Source: Zygnema cylindricum
Taxonomy: Eukaryota > Streptophyta > Zygnematophyceae > Zygnematales > Zygnemataceae
NCBI GenBank assembly: GCA_037447655.1
Contig: JBBHKE010002870.1
Coordinates: forward strand, 342,347 to 406,346
Reading direction: 5' to 3'
DNA: 64,000 bases
Shown here: positions 20,692 through 32,154 of the stretch, piece by piece
Layout: each line of letters starts with the position of its first letter
Position numbering within the stretch: position 1 is the first letter of the stretch
Notes under the pieces: generated by a model
Databases searched by the model: none
The model's input: only the letters and a program-made list of their open reading frames with translations
What the model was told of the DNA's origin: nothing
Translations under genes and position numbers: made by a program

Positions 20692-23600
20692 TGCATCCTG
20701 ATACCCTCCTTACCCATTAAGCTTGAAATTTCCAGTGTGGTTCACGATGAGGGCCACTGATAAGGCTTTGTAATCCCTATCCATCCTATGGGTTTTCGGA
20801 TCTGCGGAGAGAAAGACGGCTCTTGGGTGATGTGCCCTGGGGACATTCTCTCTTCTTGAGTGTATTTCCTCTCCCTGAGCCTGAATGAAGATTTCTTAAG
20901 GTAGATTGTGGGAAGAGGCTAGATTTTTTACGTGGATAAGTGCGTAGGGCAAGAGGTGCCTTAATAACATGACTCCCGGCTTGAAAGAATGAGGTTGAGC
21001 TTTAAGAGATGAGATTGGGGAATCTGGTTCTTGCTGTATTTCGTGTTCATTTTTCCCTATCTCTTCACTTTCCGAGTCTGAATCCGGTGCGGGAGGAGTT
21101 CTGGAGTGTTGTCGTCCACGCGCTCGGCCATGTATTTCTCGAACCAATCCTAGTTGTTTTGTCTTTCGTTTTCCAGTGATTCTTTCTCCCGCAGTTGTCT
21201 TTATGGCTTGTAGTCCTCGAAACCAGGAGGCAGTTTCGGTTTTGTCGGAAGAGAGGGTGGATGAGTTGGTTTAATTCCGAGGCTTATGCCGTTGCTCAAG
21301 ATAATTGCCCGGGGAGTAAAGGATAAAGGTCTAGTGACCTTCCGGTTGTGGTCTTTCTAGGCCGTTTTCTACCTTTCTTTTCTCTCCTCCGAGGTGGAAT
21401 TGCGAAGTTGTCGGCGGCTATCCCCCACCCCCCACATTCCAGGCTCCAAACAAAAAAACACGTGCATGGTGGGCATTTGGGGGTTCCAAATCCCAGCCCA
21501 TTACGTCATCATCATTTTCACCCGCTGTGTGTTGAAGTTCTAGCTCCGCAAGCTTTTGTAACAGATGTTGTTTCTGTTTCTGGAATTTTTGTGCTGTAGT
21601 GACAAGAGCATCGCGAGAGGGAGATTGTAAGCGGAAGGCAGCTAATTTGCTGCCATTGCAGCCAATTGCTGGCTCTGCTGTTCGTTGATCCTTTCCTATA
21701 TTATCTTTGGCGGAATGGCGGAATAAGTGTTGCTCGTTCCAGTTCCTCTTGTGTATGCGAGACTCGGCGGCCCTAGGGATAGAGGAGTTGAAGTGGAAGA
21801 GGATTTACTTCGTTTTCGCCTTGACCGGTGAACAACGCAAAGTGCATCATCTCTTAAAGGACTTCATTTATACGAAAACACTATTTCTCTTAAAGTCCCA
21901 TGAAGCTATAGACTGCACATTTGGAGCCTTTGGTGGTGTATTTTCCCCTCAACTCATTAGACACCCGGGCATCATCAAATTTTGGAAGCTTAATTTGCCT
22001 CAATTTTGTTGATTGAGTCATTTTTGTTGTTTCGGCTCGGGGAGTTGGTCGGTAAGTTTCCTTGTTCGCTGGGGATTTCTTCCTCCCCTTCTCTTTGTTT
22101 TCGTTCCAGTTGCTTTCGAGTTCGCTTAGCATGTTCTTTTTCAAATTCCTTTTGTTTGTGGCTCGGTTTGAGTTTTCTGGGGCCGTTCCACTATGTCTGT
22201 TTGTTGGCAATTAACACAGTTGTAGAAAAACTCTGTATCGCCCCATGGTGGGTTCCACCCATGTCACCATTTGTTGGCAATTAACACAATTGAAAAAAAC
22301 TTCATCTACGCCCCATGGTGGGTTGACCCGCTGTCAGTCCTCTTCCCGGCTGGTCATTCTCTCGTCAATGAATAAATCGCTTAAAATTCAATCATGGCAG
22401 TCATCAAAATGTCTTTGGTAGATGGGGTTATATCGAGGATTGCCTGACTTGCAATCCAATTGTCCAGAGCGGCCTGCCCTGTGGGTTCGAAAGAATTGCG
22501 AACTGCGATGTAATATTTTGTCGCCATGGCCAGAAGATTGATCGTCGAAAGTTTGGTCTTCAGGCATAGGCTGGAAAGATGATTGAAGAGGGTTTAAGGA
22601 GTTTCATTTTTCAAACACTTGAAATCGGTGAATTCTTTAATGGCAGACTCGTTTCTCTCGGTGTAGAGTCTTCCTTCGTCCAAAAGTGTGGTGGAGAGTG
22701 TAGGATTGGCCACCATCCGGGTGGCCATATGGGCTGCCCGAGTGGCCAGCAACAGATTCACATAGACGAGTCCCTGTCCCAGCAATTTCATGTCGTTTGT
22801 GAAGGTGGCTGAGACAGAGGCAGCAGCAGCCACAGCCAGGTCGGCTTCTGCTTGCACCACAACCGCTTCTAGGACCGGATCTGAGACCTTCATACTTGGA
22901 GCCATCAACGTGTGCTGCCTCTCTTTATAATCGGCCGATGCGCCTCTACAAAGGTCATTGGCCATCATGGGAAAGAAGGTCGTTTCAAAGTCATCGATAA
23001 CTGCTCCGCCCCTGTACTTGTTGATTTCAGACTGTCTAAAGGAATTCCATAACTGTTCGAAATCAAAAAAATCAATCCCAGAGTTGTCCCCTGTTAAAAT
23101 TCGGCTATCCCCCATTTCTTTTTCCTCCTCCGCTAGGTTGGTGAATCAGGGCGAGTGTGGGCGTGTAAGACTGACAAAATTGAACTAGGGAAATTACTAT
23201 TATGTCTTCACCCTCAGAGCCGGTATCGCCTACTTCTCCTAGAGAATGAGTAGTCTGAGAAACGGTCAAACTATTTCCTAGTGAAAAAGTGTCCGCTGCC
23301 TGAATGGTTGTGGGGTTGTATGGATCTCCAATAGGTGACGCCCTTGTTCCCCTGGGGACGCAGGATCTCTGTGTCTGATGACTTCTCATGTCTGTTGGGA
23401 TCGGCAGATTTAGGTCTATTTAGCTGAGTACCCAAGGAGGACGACGAGGAAGCAGAAGGAGCAAGACCTTGCCCGGGATATGGCGTAGGACCTGTGGTAA
23501 TGCGCCCCGATAGAGAGGGAGGTGAGGGTTCAGAGCTAGAATAAGGAAACCGCCGATAAGGTGGAGAATAGGTGGGAAGTGTGATTCTTGGCCTAGCGGT

Positions 23601-23838
23601 TATAACAGATAGTCCAGCTACCAACCCGACAAGAGCTGAGGGAATGTCTTGGGGAACGGTTGCAGGTTCGAGAAAGAGGAGAAAAGAAGTGGAGGAGGAG
23701 AAAAGGGAGGATCAGAAGAGTGCCTGGGAGGTGACGAAGGAGGAGGGGAGGTTCTCAGGGAAATGTGAACCCTCTCCTCCGGTCGTTACTCCACCAAGGC
23801 CTCCACTGCGGAAGAGATCTCCACCGATACTGAAGTGA
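20692..23838 (-). pseudogene. Gypsy-like gag region (broken)
   Basis: A run of minus-strand open segments in the order expected upstream of the protease. 23838-23271 is Pro/Ser-rich (SSSEPSPPSLSGRITTG). 23115-22594 is a long alpha-helical, capsid-like segment (FFDFEQLWNSFRQSEINKYRGGA, TFTNDMKLLGQGLVYVNLLLATRAAHMATRMV). 22210-21890 is basic (NKRNLKKNMLSELESNWNENKEKGRKK, KLPKFDDARVS). 21147-20896 is acidic (DSDSESEEIGKNEHE). Context and the protease suggest a Gypsy gag, but no capsid motif or CCHC knuckle is decisive. An imperfect direct repeat of about 60 bp (TTTGTTGGCAATTAACACA block) lies at 22199-22326. Confidence 0.45.
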
Positions 23839-23840
23839 AG

Positions 23841-24478
23841 GACATACAACTAATAAAATACGGTGCGAACATGATTCCGCACGAAACAAATGAATCGGAT
23901 ATTTGTTTCGACGGCTGAGATTACATTTTGTATTTTATCCAACGGCGTACATCATCGCCGAGAGCCTAGAGTGGTCACTTTGAATTTTTGTGACGTGGCA
24001 TGACCTGACGCCACGTGGAGAGATAATATTTGGTCGCGGGAATTCCAAGGAACCTACGGACGAGTTAAAAGGGGACACTCGTCCATGTAATAGCCTTGTC
24101 GTATATTAGTCATACAAAAGGTACATTGGTAGTAGTACTTTTTGGTACGATACAGTAATATGATTGGTCCGTACTTTCAGTAGATAAGAGTTATTAGAGT
24201 TAATTAGGACTTAGTGAATTTTGGAAAAAACAATCACCTCTCCCCTTGAGGGTTTGTATAAAATAGGCATATTTGCCAGCCCATAACTTATCGGCTGGTT
24301 GGCCATTTTCAGTGATTCTTTTTGCTACAAACTCAGGGGTGTCCAGGCTGCACAAGGGTGCAATCACATTGTAAGTTTGCTTTTTTGGGCAGCTGTGGTT
24401 GTGGCTTCAAGTGGGTTAGCTAAAAGCTATCTAGAGGATTCATAAATTCTGTAGTCCAATGGAGGAAACAGATATGTA
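23841..24478 (+). repeat. Copia E 5' LTR, 5'-truncated
   Basis: Matches other LTRs from the CGAAACAAATG block onward. U3 with the tRNA-like hairpin is missing. It keeps the GTAC run at about 24109-24176, TATA (TTGTATAAAATAGGC) near 24254 and the leader hairpins near 24330-24365. It ends GATATGTA where others end in CA, and the PBS that follows is AGTTATGGGCCCACC with one changed base. The gag start is MEETDM followed by a stop. Confidence 0.8.
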
Positions 24479-25312
24479 AGTTATGGGCCCACCCTCTAGG
24501 GTGCCCACCTTCAATGGATCTGGGTTCATCTATTGGGAAGCCATGATGATGGGGGCTTTGTGCGAAAAACGATACTGGAGTATCGTCACTGGACAAGTGA
24601 AACGTCCACCTTCAGGAACTCCACCAGGATTTGTAGGAGTAAGGTTTCCTCAAGCAGCAACTACTTCACCAGAGGAGGCACATGATGGGGACAGCAGTGT
24701 GTCCAAAAAGGGGAAAGGGAACAAGACACCCCTCACACCTATTGCTACGGCACCAAGAGCGACGGCCGTGAAGACCGTGGAGAACGATACTCAAATGTGG
24801 GAAGACGTAAACATAGCTGCCAAGAACTTCATTCCAAGGCACCTCACTCAAGCTTTGGCCACCCCTCACCTTCACATTTACAAGGCCGAGGAGTTGTGGG
24901 TGAGTTTGGTGGAGATTTATAGAGCTGGTACTATTCAGGAGCTCCAGTTGGCTGAGCAAAAGCTAGTGAGTTACACTTACAAAGGAGGAAAGATGTTAGA
25001 TTATTGTAATGATCTTCTTGTTTGTATATGGAGATGGAAGATGTCGGGTGGACAGGTACATTGAAGATGAAAGTTAACACTCTCATTATGAAGTTACTAG
25101 ACGAGTACGAGAACATAGTGTACCGAGTACAGGAAATGACTGATAGTTCATGGAAGTGAAATACACTGGTCCGGATGATACCAGTGCATGAAAACGCCAT
25201 GGTGATTAGGAGAGGAGGAAAGAGCATTCAGGCTCTAGCTGTAGGAGGGGACCGATAGGGGAAGGACCAGAAAAAACCGTACAAACAGGAAAGAGATCAA
25301 CTTGGAGGACCA
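24458..25312 (+). pseudogene. Copia E gag, 5' part
   Basis: Copia gag. The conserved start is stopped by TAA at 24477. From 24483 it reads MGPPSRVPTFNGSGFIYWEAMMMGALCEKRYWSIVTGQVKRPP and NFIPRHLTQALATPHLHIYKAEELWVSLVEIYRAGTIQELQLAEQKLVSYTYKGGKMLDY. A one-base loss near 25015 shifts the frame, and further stops follow. The gene is cut at 25312 by a solo LTR and resumes at 26156. Confidence 0.87.
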
Positions 25313-26155
25313 TGTTGGTTTTTGAAAAGTTGGTTTCGTGCACACACGACGTTTCATGAGTGCGCGTGTTCGCGTGCGTATTTAAATAACGAAATTAATG
25401 TGGTGGTTCGAATGGTTTGCGGATTGGGGTAGTAGATGTACAAGGAAAATTAAAAGGACGTGAAAAAGGAATTAAGTGGGACGCGAAATCGCGTCCATCA
25501 CATGATATTTATATTGGACGGTCCAGATTCGTTTGATGAAATTTGTAAGGTTTGTAAATATTTGCAACAATGTTTTGTCCTATGTGTATTAGGTGTTAGT
25601 GTAAATCTATTCATTTTGACATGTCACGAAGTATTCGGGTTACGTACGGTTGGTATGCCTCCGTACATTCAGTAGTGAGCTCTAGTGTATATTTGTAGGA
25701 CTTCGTCATTTTGGACTTAAGGAACTTTTTGGACCAAAAACTGTTTATGGGGATTTTTGGTAATTTTATCTGAGGATTTCTCTCAGATCTGTTGGCAGAA
25801 TTGTCTGAAACTCTGCATGTGTGTTCCTCTCTATATTGTTTATATTTTCACAGATTTTCAGGCCTATTGTGTGCCTGGTCTGTGTTTTACTTCATTGTGA
25901 AGTTAGTCTGTTTAATCAAAGTTCTGGCAGACTGTTTTTCTGCAACTTTGACTAGATGATGTGATCACTCTGTTTATTATTTTTATCTGAAACTTTGTGA
26001 GGTTATTTTATAGCCTATATAATATCTGTTAATTTAGTTTCAGCTTGTTTTGTTAATTCTGTTGAATTCTGTGTCTATCCAAAGTACGCTGTTTTTAGGG
26101 TAGTCTGTGGTACTTCCGAGGGTGAATCCATGGCTAGAAATGGCTATGGACAACA
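25313..26155 (+). mobile_element. Solo LTR of a third Copia-type lineage
   Basis: 843 bp, TGTTGG...CAACA, flanked by a perfect 5-bp target duplication GACCA (25308-25312 and 26156-26160). Removing it and one GACCA restores the gag coding order of Copia E. An ATG at 26130 opens MARNGYGQQ up to the LTR end, echoing the LTR-encoded gag starts of the other families. Two GTAC cores lie near 25645-25670. A solo LTR is the usual product of LTR-LTR recombination that removes the interior. Confidence 0.88.
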
Positions 26156-27590
26156 GACCAAAGCCCCCAAAGGGCTTTTCTCATTTTTGCAAAAGTTGGG
26201 ACACTTTATCACGAATTGTGTCTAGCTATCGGAGCTGTGTCTCCAAGAGAACCGTGGAGGGGGTTCTTCCGGAGGGAAGAAAAAGGCACTTGTGGTCACA
26301 AAAGTGACAGGAGAATCCGAGGACAAATCCTCTGAGGAGGATGGGGAGCTTTTTCTTGACGAGATTCTGCAGCAGAAGGAGATCACTCGGAGACAGAAGT
26401 GTGCCCTTCGAGCAATTAGGGAAGCTCCAAAGGAAGGATGGATCATCGACTCAGGTGCATCTATGCATATGTGTCGTGATATGCAACTCTTCACTAAGCT
26501 AAGAAAGATCCCTACTGTAGAGATAGAGTATGGGGATGGGAGAGTGGTTACTACAGATCTAGTGGGGTCAGTAGATCTGAAAGTCTTAGTGGAGGGTAAG
26601 ACTTATATACTCACATTCTCAAATGTACTCTACATTTTTGAGCTGAGTAAAAATCTTGTCTCTACGTCTGTGTTAGATAACAGAGATTTTGATGCTTTCA
26701 CTAGAAATGGAGTCTTCACAGCTAAGTATGGGGATGAAGTCTACTTCACGGCAGATAAGGGTAGCAAAGGCATGTTTAGGCTTAACCTGAGTAATGAAAA
26801 GAAGAATGCTTATTATGTTGGTGTTCCAAAATTGATGATTTGGCATAAGCGGTTGGGGCATGTGCGTTTTGATAAGTTGAGGGAAATAAAGAGGTGATAA
26901 TGAAATGGTGGATGATTGTAGTGGATGTGCCTAAGGAAAAGCTCACAGACTTCATTTTCCTAAAGCCGCCACATATAGGGGGGGAAAGGTACTAGATTTA
27001 GTCCACAAAGGTACTAGATTTAATCCACACAGATACATGGGGACCTGCAAGAGTAACTTCGATTGGAGGGACGAGGTTTATGTTGACAATAACCGATGAT
27101 AGGTCTAGGTATTCTAGAGCCTACTTCCTTAAAACAAAGTATGAAAAGCCAACTTTCTTCAAGGATTATAAAGCTTGGAGTGAGAAGTTGCATGTAACCC
27201 CTATTAAGAGAATAAGGAGTGATAATGGGGGAGAATATACCTCTAACCAGTTTGAGGAATACTTGAGAGATGAGGGAGTTCACAACCAGAAAACTGTCCC
27301 ATATAACCTGGAACAAAATAGGGTAGCTGAGAGGTTGAACCGAACACTAGGAGATAGTGTATGTAGTATGTTGGCTAACAAGAAAATAGGAAAGATATTT
27401 TGGGCAGAAGCCATGAACTATGCCAACTACATTAAGAATAAAGTCCTTATCTCTGCCGCAAAGGGAATAACACCTTATGAGAGATGGGTTGGAAAGAAAC
27501 GAGATATCTCACACCTTAAAGTATCCGGTAGCCAAGTTTACAGTCTTGATACGGATAAGAAAACTTGAAACTAGATGCTAAGGGCAAACT
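26156..27590 (+). pseudogene. Copia E gag end, protease and integrase
   Basis: The knuckle remnant (FCKSWDT, partly lost) is followed by the acidic linker and protease (WIIDSGASMHMCRDMQLFTKL) at about 26440. GAG-pre-integrase comes next (MIWHKRLGHVRFDKLREIKR), with a deletion at 26895 that removes the usual GVVEGIQFG. Integrase reads RIRSDNGGEYTSNQFEEYLRDEGVHNQKTVPYNLEQNRVAERLNR at 27205-27340. In the last motif NGVAE became NRVAE, but the catalytic Glu remains. A 22-bp stretch (AAGGTACTAGATTTA block) is duplicated at 26986-27030. Stops and frameshifts separate the pieces. Confidence 0.87.
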
Positions 27591-29056
27591 TGGTTCCTTT
27601 GTAGGATATGATGAGGATGTCAAGGGATATAGAGTTTATGACTTAGCAAAGCAAGATATTATTCTGGTCAAACACCTAGTTGTCATGGATGAAGGGAAGT
27701 CATTTGACCCCCTCAAATATACCAAGAAGATAAAAATCCGTTTTGAGTCTGAAAGTGAGGGAGTCTTGTCTTTCCCGAAAGGGACATGAGTGAAAAAGTG
27801 ATTGCGGATTCAAGGGAGATCCAAGATACAGGAGATCTACTAGACACCTCACATATTCCTATGGACTTCCAGGAGACAAAAGAGAAGGAATTGGAACCGA
27901 CTTCCATGAATAGGGGAACTGATGAGACAGTAAGGAGAAACGCGAGACTTCCTTCCATTCCAGCTTCAGAGTTTGAGGGAGGGAAAAGGAGCAGCAAAAG
28001 GATACAAAAGAAATAGGTTGCTTATAAGATAGCTAAGCTATCTCATCGTGATGAGCCCTAGTCATACTTGGAGGCAGTGAACAGCCCAGAAAAAGACAAA
28101 TGAATTAGAGCCATAAATGATGAGATGGCTTCCATCATGGAAGCAAATACTTTCGAACCAGCAGATTGTCCTCCAAAAAAAAAACCTATTGGCTATAAAT
28201 GGGTATATAAACTAAAACTGAACCCAGATTATACCATTGAAAGGTATAAAGCTGGTTTGGTAGCAAAGGGGTTCACCCAAAAAGAGGGGATTGACTATGA
28301 GAAGACGTTTGCTCCAGTTGTTCGGTTCCCATCAGTAAGGATTCTCTTGAGTCTAGCAGCAGCGGAAGACATGGAAATACATCATATGGATATTAAGACC
28401 GCATTCCTTAATGGTGAGTTAGAGGAAAAAATATTCATGCGGCAACCAGAGGGATTCGTGGAGAATGGGGAAGAGAGCAAAGTCTGCATGCTCATATGGA
28501 CTGAAGCAGACTCCCCAATAGTGGAATAAGAAACTAGATGAGTTTCTCACTGGTCCTGGGATATATCCAGATCAGCTCAGATCATTCTATCTTTATGTTT
28601 GAAGATGAGAATGGTGTCATTTTTATTGCACATTATGTGATTGATCTGCTGGTGTTAAGTAGGTCTTTGGAAAAGATCAATAAATTAAAGAAAGATCTTA
28701 GAAGCGGATTTGACATGAAGGATTTAGGGGAGGCAAGATATATTTTGGGAATTCATATAGATAGAGATGGGGGAAAAGGATCATTAGACTTACTCAGAAA
28801 AAAGCAATAGGTAATATGTTTGAGAAAATCCAGATGGAAAAAGCAAACAGTTGTACCATTCCCATGGACTTAAACAAAGTAAGTGATGGGAGTGTAGAGG
28901 GAGGAGTGATAATCTTAGATGATAAAGATGAGTCCAAAGGAGAGAGAGTTTATAAAATCTATTTCTTATATACAAGTTGTAGGAAGTTTGATCTACTTTA
29001 TGAACAGTACCAGGCCGGACATAGCAAAACTAGCTTGAGTTCTCAGTAGAAGTCTA
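27565..29056 (+). pseudogene. Copia E integrase end and reverse transcriptase, truncated
   Basis: 27565-27789 holds the integrase C-terminal GYDEDVKGYRVYDLAKQD. The acidic linker is at 27786-28016. RT starts at 28125 ([49 protein letters not shown], in pieces). The catalytic loop is altered (HYVIDLLVLS for YVDDLL) near 28635. 28816-29049 reaches the RT thumb. The element stops in mid-sequence at 29056, where LTR G is inserted, so RNase H and the 3' LTR are absent. Confidence 0.86.
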
Positions 29057-30059
29057 TGTTGAAATAACTAGATTTAGGGGAGGTATTTTCTAGGTCTTAA
29101 TTAAAATAAAAAGGAAAAGAAAAGCGGAGGCAGACTGCCTCCACCTTCTATCTCTAGCCCCCCCCCACACTTGTTGTAGTCACTGAAGGGAAAAGAGGGC
29201 GGTGGAGCCATGGCTGCCTTAGCTCTGTAGACATGACTTAAGAGTGACCTAAGTCACTCTCAACAAAAGGTTGAGTCCGGCAAGACTCGAACCTACGACC
29301 AGCAGAGCGAGGCGTAGCCGTCAGCTCTTACCGGTCTGTCGTAGTAGTCCGTTAGGATACATAGGGTATGATTATTATTTAAACGTTACCTACATCATTA
29401 ATCCGATTAACGAAATACCAAATTACGGATATAGGAACTAGTTAGGTTATTAGTGCGCACGAAACAAATGTACCGGACATTTGTTTTTTTCGACGGCGAA
29501 TATTAAAAGCCGGTTTAGATCCGACGGCCCGCATCATCGCCGGGATCCAGGAATGGCCATATTGGCGGTTTTCGGATGTGATATGACCTGTCGACACGTG
29601 GCAAGATATCATTGGAAAGCGGAAATCCCGGGGAGCAAAAAGACAAGTCCGAAGGAGACAGGCGTCCCCTCCATGGACTTATCGTACACCAACCGTACAG
29701 AAAGTACATCGGCCTTAGTACCTTTTTGCACTGAAAAGTCTTCTGATTGGTTCGTACATCAGTAGATAGGGGTTAAAAGAGAGGTTTAAAACTTAGAGGA
29801 TTGAGGAGGTAGCCGCCTCTCTCCCAACAAGCTTGTATAAAATATTGGCAACTTTGCCACTTGATAATTGATCGCCTGGTTAGGCGTTGTTTGTAATTCC
29901 TTTTGTTGTGGACTCAGGGGAGCCCAGACTGCACAGGGGTGTAGTCAGATTATCTATTTATCTGCTAGGGTAGCAGTTGCTCTCGTTGATAGTGGGTTAG
30001 TCAAAAACTACCTAGAGGCTTCCTCAATTTTTGGTCCAAATAGAGGACACAGAATTGCA
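29057..30059 (+). repeat. Copia G 5' LTR
   Basis: 1003 bp, TGTTGAAATAAC to GAATTGCA. The antisense tRNA-like module is at about 29274-29355. The GTAC run is at 29683-29757 (five cores) with ATTGG at about 29746, and TATA is TTGTATAAAATATTGG near 29834. The leader hairpins are at 29911-29944, where the second stem has a G-U pair (CTGCAC with GTGTAG). It was inserted into the RT of Copia E; the base pairs before it are GTCTA. Confidence 0.88.
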
Positions 30060-32144
30060 GGTTATGGGCCCACCCTCTACGGTGCCCATATTCAACGGAT
30101 CTCGATTCATTTACTGGGAAGCTATGATGGCAGGGGCATTATGTGAGAAACGATACTGGGGTATTGTTAGTGGACAAGTGAAACATCCATCTCAAGGAAC
30201 TCCACCAGGGTTTGGAGGAGTGAGATTTCCCGCAGCAGGATCTGCTCCAACGGAGGAGACAGATGATGGGGACAGCAGTGTGTCCGAAAAAGGGAAAGGA
30301 AAGGAGACACCTCTCACTCCTATTGCCATGGCACCCGGATTGGTGGCCGTGAAGACCAAGGAAAACAACATTCAGATGTTGGAGAACACCAATATGAATG
30401 CCAGGCACTTCATTCTGAGGCACCTCACCCAAGCATAGGCAACCTCTCACCTTCAAATCTTCAAGGCCGAGGAGTTGTGGGTGACCTTAGTGGAGATCTA
30501 TAGAGCTAGCACCATTCAGGAGCTCCAGCTGGCTGAGCAAAGGCTGATTAGTTACACTTTCAAAGGAGGAAAGATGCTGGACTATTGCACCGATCTCTCT
30601 TGTCTATACATGGAGATGGAAGTGCCGGATGGACAGGCACTATGAAGATGAAAGTTAACACTCTCATGATGAAGTTGCCGGAGGAGTATGAAAATATAGT
30701 GTACCGAGTGCAACAAGTGGATGATAGTGCTTCGAAGTGGAGCACTGTGGTTCGAATGATACTTGTACAGGAAAACACCATCGAGATCCGAAGAGGAGGA
30801 AAGAACGTTCAAGCTCTAGCTGCCGGAACTAACCGGTGGAGGAAGGATCCGAAGAAGCCGTACAACAACTTTAAAAAGGAAAAGGATCAATCTGGAGAAC
30901 CGAGGACTCCAAAGGGCCTTTGTCATTTCTGCAAAAAGCTGGGGCACTTCATAGCTGATTGCATCAAGCTATCGGAGCTGAGGCTTCAAGAAAATCGTGG
31001 AGGTGGTTCTTCCGGAGGGAAGAAGAAAGCACTTGTGGTCACTCGAGTGAAAGGAGAGACCGAGGAGGACGAGTCCTCCAAGGAGGATGAGGAGCTTCTT
31101 CATGACGAGAATATAGAGGAGAAGGAGATCCCTCGGAAACAGAAGTGTGCCCTTGGAGCCATTCGGGAAGCACCAGAGGAGGGATGGATCATCGACTCAG
31201 GTGCATCTATGCATATGTGTCGTGACAAGCACCTATTCACTAAGCTAAGAAATATCCCTACTGTGGAAATAGAGTATGGGGATGGGAGAGTAGTTACCAC
31301 AGATCTAGTGGGATCGGTAGATCTGAAAGTCTTAGTGAAGGGTAAGACTTATATTCTCACCTTCTCAGATGTGCTCTACATTCCTCAGTTGAGTAAGAAT
31401 ATTATGTCTACTTCTGTATTAGATTACAAGGATTTTGATACCTTCACTAGAAAGGGAGTCTTTACAGCTAAGTATGGAGAAGAAGTCTACTTCACAGCAG
31501 ATAAGGGTAGCCAAGGAATGTTTAGGCTTAACATGAGCAATGAAAAGAAAAGTGCTTACTATGGTGGTGTTCCGAGCTTGATGATATGGCATAAGCGTTT
31601 GGGACATGTGCACTTTGATAGACTGAGGGAAATGAAGAAGCTGGGTGTAGTAGAGGGCATTCAGTTTGGGGATAATGAGATGATGGATGACTGTAGTGGC
31701 TGTGCCCAAGGTAAGGCTCACAAACTTCCTTTTCCCAAAACAGCCACATATAGAGGTGAGAAAGTACTAGATCTGGTCCACAGAGATATCTGGGGACCAG
31801 CAAGAGTGCCTTCGGTTGGGGGGAAGAGGTATATGTTGACAATTACTGATGATTGGTCCAGATATTCTAGAGTCTACTTCTTGAAAACAAAGTCTAAAAC
31901 ACCAAAATACTTTAAAAAATACAAAGCCTAGAGTGAGAAGTTGCACGGAACCCCCATTAAGAGAATAAGGAGTGATAATGGGGGAGAGTACACCTCTAAC
32001 CAGTTTGAGGATTATTTGAGAGATGAGGGAGTTCAGCATCAGAAAACTGTACCGAATAATCCAGAACAGAATGGGGTAGCTGAGAGGTTAAATCGGACTG
32101 TGTGCAGCATGTTGGTAGATAAGAAAATAGGAAGAAGATTTTGG
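30040..32144 (+). pseudogene. Copia G gag-protease-integrase, cut by gap
   Basis: The gag ATG is mutated to ATA at 30039-30041, but the frame EDTELQVMGPPSTVPIFNGSRFIYWEAMMAGALCEKRYWG is otherwise open to a TAG at 30436. The longest open stretch, 30585-31931, runs from mid-gag through the knuckle (CHFCKKLGHFIADC), protease (WIIDSGASMHMCRDKHLF), GAG-pre-integrase (CSGCAQGKAHKLPFPK) and the first integrase Asp. Here HTDIW is read as HRDIW. It stops at a TAG that replaces a conserved Trp (31929). 31941-32144 gives RSDNGGEYTSNQF and EQNGVAERLNR, then the sequence enters ten N. Among the longest open copies here. Confidence 0.88.
30060..30074 (+). other. Primer-binding site of Copia G
   Basis: GGTTATGGGCCCACC, fully matching the initiator tRNA-Met anticodon arm, directly after the LTR end GAATTGCA. 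Confidence 0.8.
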
Positions 32145-32154
32145 NNNNNNNNNN
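32145..32154. other. Assembly gap (10 N)
   Basis: Falls inside the integrase of Copia G. What follows is not Copia sequence, so the remaining 3' half and 3' LTR of G are missing and the join is doubtful. Confidence 0.95.

Noticed and set aside
23572-23838. A plus-strand basic/acidic protein (RKRRKEVEEEKREDQKS)
   Set aside because: The minus strand is open over the same interval and fits the gag context; the plus frame looks like its shadow.
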